Below are positions 17,631 through 27,664 of a DNA stretch of 64,000 bases, one piece after another (positions within the stretch are counted from its first letter, which is position 1; the number at the start of each line of letters is the position of its first letter). This DNA is from Murdochiella sp. Marseille-P8839 (GTDB lineage: Bacteria > Bacillota > Clostridia > Tissierellales > Peptoniphilaceae): positions 314,789-378,788 of the forward strand of contig JAIKLF010000001.1 of assembly GCA_019753405.1 (NCBI GenBank), given 5' to 3'. The notes beneath the pieces are model-generated. The model saw only the letters and a program-made list of their open reading frames with translations. It did no database searches and was not told where the DNA came from. The translations under genes and the position numbers were made by a program.

Positions 17631-19012
17631 TAACGAACCAACATTTCCGCCAACTCGTCGACGTTTCCGCAGCCCGTCGTCAAGATGATGTCGCCTTCCG
17701 CAACCCGATCTTTCAGGTATGCACACACGTCGGCAAAGGTCTCCTGAAATACGGCGTTATCTCCATTTTCACAAATACGCTTCACCAGATGGTCGCCGGT
17801 TACTTCGCCGGTGTCAATTTCGCGTGCCACCTGAATGGCGGTGATGACCGATTCATCCGCATCACTGAAGGCTTTGGCAAAATCATTCATCAGCGTCTTG
17901 GTGCGGGAAATGGTATAGGGCTGGAAAACACACCAGAGTTTTTTCGTTTTATGTTCGGCAAGAGCATGTAGGGTTGCACGAATTTCCACCGGATGGTGAC
18001 CGTAATCGGTGAGTACACGCGCACCGCAGAAGTCGCCGACGTATTCCATGCGGCGATGCAGCGGACGGTATTCTTCAATTCCCTGCTTAATGATTTTCCG
18101 ATCAACGTGTGTAACATCACACGCGATAATGGATGCGACGGCGTTATAAATGTTGAAGCGCCCGATAATCCCCAACTGATAGTGTTCGCTGGTGCCGTCC
18201 GGGAAATGCAGTGTGAACGCCGGATGTCCGACGGAATCGAACGTGACGTCAGTAACGTAGTAATCGGCTTCCGTATTGTTTATGCCATAGGTAATTGCGC
18301 GTCCCGTTACATGGGCAGGAAGGGTTTTTGAATGCGGATCATCCGCATTGATAATGGCGACACCGTCAGGCTGAATATTTTCCATATAACCTTCAAATGC
18401 ATTAACTATATCATCCATGTCCTTGTAATAGTCGAGATGATCTTCGTCTAAATTGAGGACGATGGCAATCTGTGGATAATAATAGCGGATGTTGCCTTTG
18501 TATTCACAGGCTTCCGCCAGGAAAAACGGGCCGTCTCCGGAAAGTACATTTCCGCCGATGTCATCCAACGTTCCGCCCAACAGAATTGTGGGAGATTCAT
18601 CCGTACGAATGAGAATATCCGAAATCATGGATGTGGTCGTAGATTTCCCGTGTGACCCGGAAACGGCGATGGAAGCGGGGAAATTTTGCATCAGGGCGCC
18701 CAAGAATTGTCCTCGTGTTACGCAGGGCTTGCGCGTAGCTATAGCCGCCTGTAGCTCCGGATTGGTCGGGAGAATGGCGTCGGTATAGACGAAAAATTCC
18801 TGATCGGTAATATTTTCCGCTTTTTGACCGATCGTTACGGGGATGCCAACAGATTGCAGATGGCGCACATATTTGTTATCGCGAATATCCGATCCGGTGA
18901 CCGTGAACCCTTTATCATGAAGCAGCTCGGCAATGCCCGACATACTGACGCCGCCGATGCCAATGAAATGGACTTTTTTTATTTTTGTAGGCTGTAAAGT
19001 AAATTGAAACAT
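17627..19012 (-). CDS. murC: UDP-N-acetylmuramate--L-alanine ligase
   Basis: Cytoplasmic Mur ligase that adds the first amino acid, L-alanine, to UDP-MurNAc in peptidoglycan synthesis, using ATP. The 461-residue product has the N-terminal nucleotide-sugar motif HFIGIGGVSMSGIAELL, the P-loop SGSHGKSTTT, and the central and C-terminal Mur ligase domains (RRMEYVGDFCGARVLTDYGHHP). GAGGAGGAG lies just before the ATG. It converges with the TPR gene, sharing 4 bp at the stops. It has its own -10 box, back to back with the glmU-like promoter. Confidence 0.95.
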   Translation of the reverse strand: MFQFTLQPTKIKKVHFIGIGGVSMSGIAELLHDKGFTVTGSDIRDNKYVRHLQSVGIPVTIGQKAENITDQEFFVYTDAILPTNPELQAAIATRKPCVTRGQFLGALMQNFPASIAVSGSHGKSTTTSMISDILIRTDESPTILLGGTLDDIGGNVLSGDGPFFLAEACEYKGNIRYYYPQIAIVLNLDEDHLDYYKDMDDIVNAFEGYMENIQPDGVAIINADDPHSKTLPAHVTGRAITYGINNTEADYYVTDVTFDSVGHPAFTLHFPDGTSEHYQLGIIGRFNIYNAVASIIACDVTHVDRKIIKQGIEEYRPLHRRMEYVGDFCGARVLTDYGHHPVEIRATLHALAEHKTKKLWCVFQPYTISRTKTLMNDFAKAFSDADESVITAIQVAREIDTGEVTGDHLVKRICENGDNAVFQETFADVCAYLKDRVAEGDIILTTGCGNVDELAEMLVRY

Positions 19013-19041
19013 TTCTCCTCCTCGCGCTTATTCAAGTCGGT

Positions 19042-19047
19042 ATTATA
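19042..19047 (-). promoter_or_regulatory. murC -10 box
   Basis: TATAAT on the minus strand lies 30 bp before murC. The -35 position (near 19065-19070) matches poorly. The box lies beside the divergent glmU promoter, so the two polymerases would compete for the same DNA. Confidence 0.55.
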
Positions 19048-19070
19048 CCATAGAAGAGAGCGTTCGTCGG

Positions 19071-19099
19071 TTGGTTTCCGCGTCCGGTTTGTGTATAAT
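19071..19099 (+). promoter_or_regulatory. Promoter of the glmU-like/prs/pth/mfd run
   Basis: TTGGTT (19071-19076) and TATAAT (19094-19099) are separated by exactly 17 bp. The predicted message starts near 19106, and AAGGAGAGAG precedes the ATG at 19135. Confidence 0.8.
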
Positions 19100-19134
19100 A
19101 ACTTTGATTTTACGATAATCCATAAGGAGAGAGT

Positions 19135-20256
19135 ATGCCTTCACTTTTTATTCTGTCTTCCTCCTTTCTTAACGCGCATCGCGCGGAGGAAGAAGCACAA
19201 ATGCGGATATTGGGTCATCCGATTCGCGAATTGATTATGCAAGCCGCAACAGGTCCGTCCTGGACGATTCTTCAGGACGGACTTGACACGTGTCGGGGAG
19301 ATCTGCTTGTCGTGCATGAAGCTGCAGCGGGACTGGATGAGGAGATGCTGTATCGCTTCTATAGTGATGATCAACGTGTATTGACGGATTATGACGGCCA
19401 TCCGGCGGCAGTCAAAGTGAGCGAAGCAGAGCGTAAGCTGTTGCAGAATGCCTTTGCCGACGATTTTGACACCTTTTTTGAGGCTTGGATGGATGTCGCT
19501 AAGCCCGACGATGCGGATCCTGTTATCGATGAACTTTTCCTGGATATTCCGGTGGTCAATTCCTTTTTGACCTTGCAACTGGCGGAAAAACATTTGGCGC
19601 AGAAGATCTGTTATTGCTGGATGGAAAAAGGCGTGCGCATTGATGAACCCACCTTAACGCGCATTGCTCCTGAAGTCATCATCGGTAAAGGAACCTGGCT
19701 TCGCGGCACCGTACGCATCATGGGAAAGACCACAATCGGTGAAGATTGTCTGATCACGGAAGGATCGGAAATTACGGATTCGACCATTGCCGATAATGTC
19801 ACCATCCGTTCTTCCATTATTGAAGAATCTGTGATGGCTAAAGCTTCAAACATCGGTCCGTTCTCCCATTTACGTCCGCATGCCATCATCGGCGAGCATG
19901 TGCACATCGGTAACTTTGTCGAGGTCAAGAAAGCGAGCCTTGGCGAAGGAACAAAGGCCGGACATCTTGCCTATATCGGTGATGCAGAAGTGGGAAAGGA
20001 CGTTAACATTTCCTGCGGGGTCATCTTCTGTAACTATGATGGAAAGAATAAGCACAAGGCCATCGTCGGTGACCACGTATTTATTGGTTCCAATGCCAAT
20101 CTGGTTGCCCCGGTTGAGGTGGAAGACGAGAGCTTTATCGCCGCAGGCTCAACGATTACCAAAGCAGTCGATAAAGGGGCGTTAGCTGTGGAACGCGCGG
20201 AACAGCGAAATATTCCGGGCTATGTGGCTCGGCGCAAAGAGAAGGGGTTGTTGTAA
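19135..20256 (+). CDS. GlmU-like protein: intact acetyltransferase barrel, degenerate pyrophosphorylase domain
   Basis: Normal GlmU (about 455 residues) acetylates glucosamine-1-phosphate and then makes UDP-GlcNAc. This 373-residue product keeps the linker ([17 protein letters not shown]) and a complete left-handed beta-helix acetyltransferase: GPFSHLRP, the catalytic-type His277 in [22 protein letters not shown] and [15 protein letters not shown]. The N-terminal 140 or so residues are short and lack the pyrophosphorylase motif LxxGxGTxM...PK. Only traces such as LGHPIRELI and [17 protein letters not shown] can be aligned by eye. I infer that acetyl transfer is retained and uridyl transfer lost, so another enzyme must make UDP-GlcNAc. 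The position before prs, pth and mfd is the normal one for glmU, so it is not a stray paralog. Confidence 0.8.
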   Translation: MPSLFILSSSFLNAHRAEEEAQMRILGHPIRELIMQAATGPSWTILQDGLDTCRGDLLVVHEAAAGLDEEMLYRFYSDDQRVLTDYDGHPAAVKVSEAERKLLQNAFADDFDTFFEAWMDVAKPDDADPVIDELFLDIPVVNSFLTLQLAEKHLAQKICYCWMEKGVRIDEPTLTRIAPEVIIGKGTWLRGTVRIMGKTTIGEDCLITEGSEITDSTIADNVTIRSSIIEESVMAKASNIGPFSHLRPHAIIGEHVHIGNFVEVKKASLGEGTKAGHLAYIGDAEVGKDVNISCGVIFCNYDGKNKHKAIVGDHVFIGSNANLVAPVEVEDESFIAAGSTITKAVDKGALAVERAEQRNIPGYVARRKEKGLL

Positions 20257-20347
20257 GGCTTTTTGCACGACATACCGTAGCGGTAACGGTTCCGGATTTG
20301 CCGTGCAGACGATGCTCGTGGAAACGCGAAAAGGACAAGGGGGATGT

Positions 20348-21301
20348 ATGGAACGCGTGGGAATGAAGATTTTTTCGGGGAATGCCAATCTTCCGTTGGC
20401 GCAGGCGATTTGTCGTGAGCTGGATATGCCGCTTGGCGACATGAAGGTCGGCCATTTTGCTGACGGCGAGATTAACGTCAAAATCAATGAGACGGTTCGT
20501 GGTTATGATGTTTTTCTGATCCAGCCGACGTCCGAGCCGGTGAATGATCATCTGATGGAAGCCCTCATTTGTACCGATGCTTTTAAGCGTGCATCCGTCA
20601 GCCATATTAACCTCGTTTTGCCCTATTACGGATATGCCCGTCAGGACCGTAAAACCAGCGGCCGTGAGCCAATTACAGCGAAACTCGTAGCGGATCTGCT
20701 TGAGACAGCCGGCGTGGATCGTGTGATTACGGTTGACCTTCATGCCGGACAAATTCAGGGCTATTTTGATATTCCGGTAGATCATTTCCAGGGCGGTCGT
20801 CTTTTAGCCGATTATTTCCGTCCGCTGGTCAAGGATTCTCCGGACGACTGGATGGTGGTTTCCCCGGATCTCGGCGGCGTCACACGCGCACGCGCTTTTT
20901 CGCATCTGCTCGGTCTGCCCATCGCCATCATTGAAAAACACCGTCCTGAAGCCAACGTTTCGGAAGTAGTGGATATCATTGGCGATGTGGAAAACAAGAA
21001 CTGCATCATCATTGACGACATCATTGATACCGCCGGCACGATTACCAATGCGGCAGACTTTCTGACCAAACGGGGAGCGAAGGATGTCTACATTACCGCT
21101 TCTCATGCTCTATTGTCCGGCAATGCATCGGAAAAGATCCTGCGTTCTTCCGTTAAGAAATGTGTCGTCACCGATACGGTTAAGCTGGACGAAGAAAAGA
21201 TGAACGAGAAGATTGAAATTGTTTCGATCGCGCCCTTGCTGGCGGAAGCCATTCGACGCGTCTACTCGTTTAAGTCCGTCAGCGGGTTGTTCAGCCGATG
21301 A
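20348..21301 (+). CDS. prs: Ribose-phosphate pyrophosphokinase
   Basis: Makes PRPP from ribose-5-phosphate and ATP for nucleotide, His, Trp and NAD synthesis. The 317-residue product from ATG 20348 has the standard length. An upstream open frame to 20222 adds non-conserved sequence without a ribosome site, while GGGGGAT lies before 20348. The visible motifs are the flexible-loop and DLHAGQIQGYF signature and the PRPP-binding loop CIIIDDIIDTAGT. The 91-bp gap after the GlmU-like gene holds a small TACCG/CGGTA hairpin of unclear role. Its stop overlaps pth. Confidence 0.95.
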   Translation: MERVGMKIFSGNANLPLAQAICRELDMPLGDMKVGHFADGEINVKINETVRGYDVFLIQPTSEPVNDHLMEALICTDAFKRASVSHINLVLPYYGYARQDRKTSGREPITAKLVADLLETAGVDRVITVDLHAGQIQGYFDIPVDHFQGGRLLADYFRPLVKDSPDDWMVVSPDLGGVTRARAFSHLLGLPIAIIEKHRPEANVSEVVDIIGDVENKNCIIIDDIIDTAGTITNAADFLTKRGAKDVYITASHALLSGNASEKILRSSVKKCVVTDTVKLDEEKMNEKIEIVSIAPLLAEAIRRVYSFKSVSGLFSR

Positions 21302-21981
21302 GTACGAAGATTATTGTCGGCCTGGGAAATCCGGGTGCGCGTTATGAGGGGACACGCCATAACATCGGTTTTGCCGTGTTGGATCGTGTAGCACAAAAAC
21401 TGGGGATTGCCGTGGACCGTTCGAAGTGGGATGCGTTGATCGGCGAAGGACGTTATGCCGGACAAAAACTGGTATTGGTCAAACCGCAGACCTATATGAA
21501 TCTTTCCGGAAAAGCGGTCAGACAGGTTGCCGACTTTTATCATGTCGAACCGGCAGATGTGCTGGTGCTCGTCGATGACATCGATATTCATCTGGGGACG
21601 GTGCGCATACGTGAAAAAGGATCGGCCGGAACACATAACGGGCTGCGATCTCTTGTTCAGGAACTGGGCAGCGATGCCTTTGCCCGAGTGAAGATTGCGA
21701 CCGGTCATCGGCCGGCTTCGTGGGACCTTGCGGACTTTGTTTTGGCCCGCTTTGCGGAAGAGGATCAGAAGACGATTGACGAAGAAACCGAGGCGGCGGC
21801 ACAGGCGGTTCTCGATATTCTGGATCATGACCTTCCCACCGCGATGAACACCTGGAACGGATGGCTCGCTCCTTCGATAAAAGAGCAAAGCGAGGAGAAG
21901 AAAGCGCGTGAAGCGAAGCAGGATAAGGAACGCGAACGTCAGGATGCGTTTCGTAAAGGCGCTAAGCGTTGCGGAGATTGA
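21298..21981 (+). CDS. pth: Peptidyl-tRNA hydrolase
   Basis: Releases peptides from prematurely dropped peptidyl-tRNA in the cytoplasm. The sequence shows GLGNPGARYEGTRHNIGF with the catalytic His and Asn of the family, and LVLVKPQTYMNLSGKAV. At 227 residues it is longer than the usual 185-190. The extra C-terminal 35 or so residues are a Lys/Glu/Arg-rich tail (KEQSEEKKAREAKQDKERERQ) not needed for the fold. The start overlaps prs at ATGA, and mfd begins at the pth stop. Confidence 0.94.
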   Translation: MSTKIIVGLGNPGARYEGTRHNIGFAVLDRVAQKLGIAVDRSKWDALIGEGRYAGQKLVLVKPQTYMNLSGKAVRQVADFYHVEPADVLVLVDDIDIHLGTVRIREKGSAGTHNGLRSLVQELGSDAFARVKIATGHRPASWDLADFVLARFAEEDQKTIDEETEAAAQAVLDILDHDLPTAMNTWNGWLAPSIKEQSEEKKAREAKQDKERERQDAFRKGAKRCGD

Positions 21982-24900
21982 TGAGTAGGATAGAAGATTT
22001 ATTTTTAGCGGAGCCCCGTTTTTCCCGCCTTCTGCAGACGTTGCAAGCGGGAAAACGGCGCATCCATCTTCACGGTTTAGTGGGGGAAAGCACAGGACCC
22101 TTTGTCGCCGCTCTGGCGGAAAAACGAGGTTGTCCTGTTTTTGTCGTGTTTGAATCGGCAGTGAAAGCTCGTGCATTCACCGATGCACTGGTTTCTTCCG
22201 GTGCGGAAAATGCGGTGACATATCCCGAAGAGGAATGGCAGTTCTTCAAGACGGACACCGTCGTTTCACCCGTTTCCCGTCAGCGCTTAGCCGTTTTGCA
22301 GCGGCTTTATAACGGCGGAAATCTGATTGTTTCTACGACGCTAACCGCCCTGAAGCGACGCGTCGTACCGCCGAGACGTTATGCACAGAGTGTTGTTTCG
22401 CTTACCGTGGAAAAGGAAGCGGAGCTCGACACAGTTGTGCAAAAGCTGGTGGCTATGCGCTATGTGCGGACGACCTCTGTCGAACATGCCGGCGAATTCT
22501 CCGTGCGCGGGGATATTCTGGATGTTTTCCCACCCTCAGCAAAGCAGCCGTATCGCGTTGAATTTTTTGATACCACCATTGATCGTATTCATACGTTTTC
22601 CGTCGAAACACAACGAAGTGATGAAGCAGTGGAGAGCATTCTGCTTACGCCGGCTGAAAACCTGCTCTTTACCGATGCGGACTGTCAGGATGTGATCCGT
22701 CGGTTGAAGAAAGATATTTCCGAAGCGGAGCGCTTGGCTAAAAAAGAACATCGTCAAGGGCATCTGGATAAATTTTACCGTCTTCTGGATACGCTCGAAA
22801 CAGACAATCATGTCGATAATCCCGATCTGGCCGAAGCTTATCTTAACGATGAAGCGCTGGCCGGATTAATGGATTATTTGCCGGACAACGCGGTGGTGGT
22901 CTTTGACGATTTCTCGCGCATTATAGAGACCGAAAAACGTCGGGATGCGCTGGTGCTGGAGACGGTAACAACCTTAGCCGAACAGTCTGAATTGCTGCGC
23001 GAACATCTGCATCATCTGTTGAATGCCGAGGAGATTGCGGAAAGTCTTTCGGCGTATGCCATGATCAATCTCACTCAAATTTTGAAAAAATCGCGGTTTT
23101 TCACACCCGATGCTCTGCTGCAGATACGCACGAGAGAGTTGGAAAACTTTCATCATCGTTGGACGGACTTCGTGGCGTATTTACAGTGGACGCAGAAACA
23201 AAAGAAAAAGGTGTTTCTTGCCTGCGGTGCGGCGGAAAATTCCCTTGCCGAACGTTTAACCGCTTCGGATGTACAGTTTTCGCGCGAAAACGAAAAAAGT
23301 GATTTCTTGCCGCTCAAGGAGGGACAGATTCTTCTCAGCCGTCTGTCGTTACCGCACGGTTTTCAATTGGTGGACAGCAATGTACTGATTTTTTCGCGCA
23401 CGGAAATCTTCGGTCAGGAAAAGAAGCGCAAACCGGTTCATCGTCCGCGTCGAAAAAGCGATCTGCTCAACTACCAGGATTTAACACCCGGAGACTATGT
23501 CGTGCACGAACTCTATGGCATCGGAGAGTTTTTGGGTACGGAAACCATCGCGTATGACGGACTGGTTAAGGATTTTATTAAAATCAGCTACAAAGGTGCC
23601 GATGCGCTCTACGTACCTACCGACGAAATGGACCTGGTCACCAAATATATCGGCAGTGGCGGTCCGAAGCCGCGTATTTCTTCTTTGGGAGGCGGCGAAT
23701 GGAAGCGCTCCAAAGAAAAAGCAAAAAAAGCGGTGGAGGCGATCGCGGAAGATCTGTTGGCTCTCTATGCGAAACGAGCGAAAGTAAAAGGTCATGCCTT
23801 TGCCCCGGATTCGCCTTGGCAACAGGAATTCGAAGAGTCGTTTTCTTATGAAGAGACGCCCTCTCAGCTTCGGGCAACCGAGGAAATCAAGCAAGATATG
23901 GAACGGGACAAGCCCATGGATCGCCTGCTCTGCGGGGACGTCGGCTATGGCAAAACCGAGGTGGCATTGCGCGCGGCGTTCAAGGCCGTTATGGATGGGA
24001 AACAGGTTGCTTTCCTGGCGCCTACCACGATTCTTGTGCAACAGCATTATCAGACCATGATGGATCGCTTTCTGTCTTTTCCGTTGCGCATTGAATTTCT
24101 TTCCCGCTTTAAAAGCGCGGAGAAGCAAAAAGAAGTCGTAAAAAGTCTCGGTCAGGGGAGCGTCGACATTGTTGTAGGCACGCATCGCTTGCTGTCCAAA
24201 GATGTGCATTTCAAGGATTTAGGCCTACTAATCGTCGATGAAGAGCAACGTTTCGGCGTAAAGGACAAAGAGAAAATGAAGAAAATGAAGGAAAACGTGG
24301 ATGTGTTGACGCTTTCCGCAACGCCCATTCCGCGCACGCTTCAACTTTCTTTGACGGGAATTCGCGATATGAGCCTTCTGGAGGAGCCACCGGAAGAGCG
24401 CTATCCGACGATATCTTACGTGCTTGAGGCAGATCCTCTCGTTATTCGTGACGCCATTCGGCGTGAATTGGACCGCCGTGGTCAGGTCTATGTCGTTCAT
24501 AACCGCGTTCATGATATTCACTATGCCTATGAGCGTCTTCAGGCTCTTGTGCCGGAGGCACGTATTGCGGTGGCCCATGGCCAGATGAGCATACGTGAAC
24601 TGGAAAATGTAATGGAGGGCTTTGTATCGGGGGAAGCCGATATTTTGCTTTCGACCACCATCATTGAAACGGGAATGGACATTGCCAACGTCAATACGCT
24701 CATCGTCGAGCGCGCCGATCGCATGGGCCTGTCCCAGCTCTATCAGTTGAAGGGACGCATCGGGCGCTCAGACAGACAAAGTTATGCCTATTTTACGTAT
24801 GAACGCGATCACATGCTGTCGGAAATTTCGGAAAAGCGCTTAAAAGCCATACGCGATTTCAGTGAATTCGGCTCCGGTTATAAAATTGCCATGCGTGATC

Positions 24901-25502
24901 TGGAACTTCGCGGAGCGGGAAATCTTCTGGGAGAGAGCCAATCCGGACATATTGAGTCCATCGGCTATGAGCTGTATGTGCGCATGCTGGAAGAAGCAGT
25001 AGCCCGCGTAAAAGGCGAAACGAAAAAAGTGCATTTGGATGACATTAACGTCGATGTTAAGGTCAGTGCCTACATTCCTGACGGGTACATCCCTCAAAGT
25101 TCCGACAAAATCATGATGTATCGTCAGATCGCTGCGATTGAAAATGAAGAAGATTACGGTAAAATTGTAGAGGAACTCATTGATCGCTTCGGTGACCCTC
25201 CGGAAAGCGTGGAAAATCTGCTCAACATCGCCCTGATTAAACGATGGGCGAGCGACTTGGGCTTTTCTCGCATTAAGGAGACGGAAGAAGCGGTCGAATT
25301 GCGTTATGAGCGTTTTGAACAATTTTCCGTGGAACAGCTCAAGGCGATTTCGGAAGGATATAGCGGTCCGCTGACCTTCGACTTTCAAAAAGTGCCGCGT
25401 TTTAAGATCGCGGCAACGCCAAAAAAACTGAGCGATACGAAACGACTACTGTCACTCATGACGCAGTTAAAAAACAAGGAGGAAGGTATTAATGAAAAGT
25501 AG
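21981..25502 (+). CDS. mfd: Transcription-repair coupling factor
   Basis: DNA translocase that removes stalled RNA polymerase and recruits UvrA. The roughly 1173-residue product has the UvrB-like N-terminal modules, a CarD-type RNA polymerase-interaction domain (GDYVVHELYGIGEFLG), the helicase core with Walker A GDVGYGKTEVALRAAF and DEEQ box (VDEEQRFGVKDKEK), the RecG-like motif (VHDIHYAYERL) and the C-terminal TRCF domain. I use ATG 21981, which overlaps the pth stop; alternative TTG codons lie a few bases upstream. The gene is intact. Confidence 0.94.
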   Translation: MSRIEDLFLAEPRFSRLLQTLQAGKRRIHLHGLVGESTGPFVAALAEKRGCPVFVVFESAVKARAFTDALVSSGAENAVTYPEEEWQFFKTDTVVSPVSRQRLAVLQRLYNGGNLIVSTTLTALKRRVVPPRRYAQSVVSLTVEKEAELDTVVQKLVAMRYVRTTSVEHAGEFSVRGDILDVFPPSAKQPYRVEFFDTTIDRIHTFSVETQRSDEAVESILLTPAENLLFTDADCQDVIRRLKKDISEAERLAKKEHRQGHLDKFYRLLDTLETDNHVDNPDLAEAYLNDEALAGLMDYLPDNAVVVFDDFSRIIETEKRRDALVLETVTTLAEQSELLREHLHHLLNAEEIAESLSAYAMINLTQILKKSRFFTPDALLQIRTRELENFHHRWTDFVAYLQWTQKQKKKVFLACGAAENSLAERLTASDVQFSRENEKSDFLPLKEGQILLSRLSLPHGFQLVDSNVLIFSRTEIFGQEKKRKPVHRPRRKSDLLNYQDLTPGDYVVHELYGIGEFLGTETIAYDGLVKDFIKISYKGADALYVPTDEMDLVTKYIGSGGPKPRISSLGGGEWKRSKEKAKKAVEAIAEDLLALYAKRAKVKGHAFAPDSPWQQEFEESFSYEETPSQLRATEEIKQDMERDKPMDRLLCGDVGYGKTEVALRAAFKAVMDGKQVAFLAPTTILVQQHYQTMMDRFLSFPLRIEFLSRFKSAEKQKEVVKSLGQGSVDIVVGTHRLLSKDVHFKDLGLLIVDEEQRFGVKDKEKMKKMKENVDVLTLSATPIPRTLQLSLTGIRDMSLLEEPPEERYPTISYVLEADPLVIRDAIRRELDRRGQVYVVHNRVHDIHYAYERLQALVPEARIAVAHGQMSIRELENVMEGFVSGEADILLSTTIIETGMDIANVNTLIVERADRMGLSQLYQLKGRIGRSDRQSYAYFTYERDHMLSEISEKRLKAIRDFSEFGSGYKIAMRDLELRGAGNLLGESQSGHIESIGYELYVRMLEEAVARVKGETKKVHLDDINVDVKVSAYIPDGYIPQSSDKIMMYRQIAAIENEEDYGKIVEELIDRFGDPPESVENLLNIALIKRWASDLGFSRIKETEEAVELRYERFEQFSVEQLKAISEGYSGPLTFDFQKVPRFKIAATPKKLSDTKRLLSLMTQLKNKEEGINEK

Positions 25503-26451
25503 TAAAAAAGTAGTGGCTCTGGCATTGGCCGGCATGTTGGCATTGGCCGGCTGTGGGGCATCGCAGGAGACTTTTGCCACCGTCAACGGAGAGAAAATCT
25601 CCAAGGCGAAGTACGATTCCCAGCTGGATCTCTATAAAAGCATGATCGCTGCACAGTATCGTCTGCCGATGACGATTCGTGAATCGCTTATTTCCGAGCA
25701 GGTTATGTTGCAGGAACTGAAAAAGAACAATATCGAATTGACCGACAAGGATTATGCCGTGGAGTACGATAAGGCCATTCAGGCATATGGCGGTGCGGCC
25801 AATTACAGCAACACCATCAAATCGCTCGGTATTACGGATGATCAGCTGAAAGACAGCCTCCGTTATGAGACCATTTCACGTAAACATAGAGAGTGGTTCA
25901 ATCAAAATCACCAGCCCGGCGACGATGAGATCAAGGCGTATTTTGAAAAGAATAAGGACGCCCTGATTACTGTGGAAGCACGCCATATTCTGGTGAACAC
26001 CGAAGAAGAAGCGAACAAAGTGAAAGAACGTTTGGATAAAGGCGAGAAGTTCGAAGATGTCGCCAAAGAGGTCTCTTTGGATGCGCAATCCGCACAAAAT
26101 GGCGGAAGTTTAGGCTTGACCTCACCCGACAAGTTCGTTCCCGAATTCAAGAAGGCTATTCTTGAACAGAAGGTAGGCGAAATCGGCGCTCCGGTAAAGA
26201 GTCAGTTCGGTTTCCATATCATTCAGGTGGATAAGCGCAATGATACCGTTGAAGCGCTTCATGATCAGATCGTGGAAAAAATTAACGGAGATAAATACGC
26301 ACAATATCTGCAGGAACAGATTGCGGCCGCCGATGTCAAAATTGAAGGCGAAAGCGAGTCATCCGCAGCGTCGGAAGTCGAATCGGAACAAGGTTCAGAA
26401 ACAGATGCTTCCGCAGCGCCTGCTGAGAGCAGTGAAGCGGCAAAAAATTAA
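25492..26451 (+). CDS. prsA: PrsA-like foldase lipoprotein (parvulin peptidyl-prolyl isomerase)
   Basis: Membrane-anchored extracytoplasmic chaperone for secreted proteins. It has a Lys-rich signal peptide, a lipobox (LALAGC, Cys at about residue 22), a SurA-N-like helical domain (25-150), and a parvulin domain (about 160-255) with ARHILVNTEEEA and FGFHIIQV. It ends in a Ser/Glu/Ala-rich low-complexity tail (SESSAASEVESEQG) that probably spans the wall. The 319-residue length is normal. AAGGAGGAAGG precedes the ATG, and it overlaps the mfd end by 11 bp, so it is co-transcribed with that gene. Confidence 0.88.
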   Translation: MKSSKKVVALALAGMLALAGCGASQETFATVNGEKISKAKYDSQLDLYKSMIAAQYRLPMTIRESLISEQVMLQELKKNNIELTDKDYAVEYDKAIQAYGGAANYSNTIKSLGITDDQLKDSLRYETISRKHREWFNQNHQPGDDEIKAYFEKNKDALITVEARHILVNTEEEANKVKERLDKGEKFEDVAKEVSLDAQSAQNGGSLGLTSPDKFVPEFKKAILEQKVGEIGAPVKSQFGFHIIQVDKRNDTVEALHDQIVEKINGDKYAQYLQEQIAAADVKIEGESESSAASEVESEQGSETDASAAPAESSEAAKN

Positions 26452-26549
26452 GTTTGTTTCCGTTTCTATGGTAAGGAGCCATCAAAATAGGGTATAAAAC
26501 CATACCGTAGGCACGAAAGAATACCCATTGGGAAAAAATAGGAGGAAAC

Positions 26550-27554
26550 ATGGCTACAAAAGTTGCGATTAACGGTTTTGGGCGTATCGGTCGTCTGGCG
26601 CTGCGTGAAATGCTGCGCAATGCACCGGAACTGGAAGTGGTGGCAATCAACGATTTAACGGACAATGAAGATCTGCTTTATTTATTAAAGTATGACACGG
26701 CACAAGGCGCTTTTCCGTACCACGTTGAGTTAAAGGGTGACAGCCTCATCGTTGAAGGACATGAGATTCGCTGCTATGCCGAAAAGAACGCAGCCGACTT
26801 GCCATGGAAAGAACTGGGTGTGGATTTTGTTCTCGAATGCACCGGTTTTTATACGTCAAAAGAAAAATCACAGGCACACATTGACGCCGGTGCAAAGCGC
26901 GTTCTCATCTCCGCTCCGGCGAAGGGCGAAGGCGTTAAGATGATTGTCTACGGGGTTAACCACAAGAGCCTTGATGATGATGATCTCATCGTATCTGCAG
27001 CGTCCTGTACGACAAACTGCTTGGCACCGATGGTCAACGCATTGAACGAAGCCTTTGGGGTGGATCATTCCATCATGTCTACGATTCATGGTTACACCTC
27101 AACACAGCGCTTACAGGATGCACCGGGCGGAAGAAAGAGTCGCGCGGGTGCCGCCAACACCATTCCAGCGACTACGGGTGCGGCGAAAGCCATCGGAAAA
27201 GTTATTCCGGAATTAAGCGGTCGTATCGACGGCAGCGCATTGCGTGTTCCGGTCATCACGGGTTCCATCGTTGAGCTCTACTCGGTGTTAAATAAGAAGG
27301 TCACCGTTGAGGAAGTGAATGCGGCGATGAAAGAGCGCGATGCCGAATGGTTCCGCTACAATGAAGATGAGATTGTAAGCTCCGACATCATCGGCGTTCC
27401 GTGCCCCTCGATTTTCGATGCCACATTAACCAATGTCGTGGAAGGACCGGACGGAAAGCAGATCGTTAAGACCTGCTCGTGGTATGACAATGAAATGGGC
27501 TTTACCAGCAACATGGTGCGCACCCTCAAATACTTCGCAGAAGTCGCGAAATAA
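26550..27554 (+). CDS. gap: Glyceraldehyde-3-phosphate dehydrogenase (phosphorylating)
   Basis: Oxidises glyceraldehyde-3-phosphate with NAD and phosphate to 1,3-bisphosphoglycerate. The sequence has the NAD-binding start [16 protein letters not shown], Asp35 in VAINDL, the catalytic Cys153 in [12 protein letters not shown], and [15 protein letters not shown] near the C terminus. The 334-residue length is standard. AGGAGG lies before the ATG. The gap after prsA (98 bp) contains the overlapping inverted repeats TATGGT/ACCATA and GGTAT/ATACC (26467-26506). They could be an operator, but no CggR gene is present. A terminator follows. Confidence 0.96.
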   Translation: MATKVAINGFGRIGRLALREMLRNAPELEVVAINDLTDNEDLLYLLKYDTAQGAFPYHVELKGDSLIVEGHEIRCYAEKNAADLPWKELGVDFVLECTGFYTSKEKSQAHIDAGAKRVLISAPAKGEGVKMIVYGVNHKSLDDDDLIVSAASCTTNCLAPMVNALNEAFGVDHSIMSTIHGYTSTQRLQDAPGGRKSRAGAANTIPATTGAAKAIGKVIPELSGRIDGSALRVPVITGSIVELYSVLNKKVTVEEVNAAMKERDAEWFRYNEDEIVSSDIIGVPCPSIFDATLTNVVEGPDGKQIVKTCSWYDNEMGFTSNMVRTLKYFAEVAK

Positions 27555-27564
27555 CACAAAAAAG

Positions 27565-27594
27565 GCGAGGAGGGAACTCCTCGCCTTTTTTTTC
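27565..27594 (+). terminator. Terminator after gap
   Basis: A perfect 9-bp stem GGCGAGGAG/CTCCTCGCC with a GGAA loop is followed by eight T residues. It separates gap from pgk-tpiA-eno, so the glycolytic genes form two transcripts unless it is read through. Confidence 0.93.
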
Positions 27595-27664
27595 GGCCAA
27601 ACGGCTTTCCTTTCAATGAGAAGATAAAAGATAGAGAGAAAAGCGGAAGAAAGGACGTACAAGT

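Noticed and set aside
20222-20347. Longer Prs open frame
   Set aside because: No ribosome site and no conserved residues; 317 residues from 20348 is the standard length.
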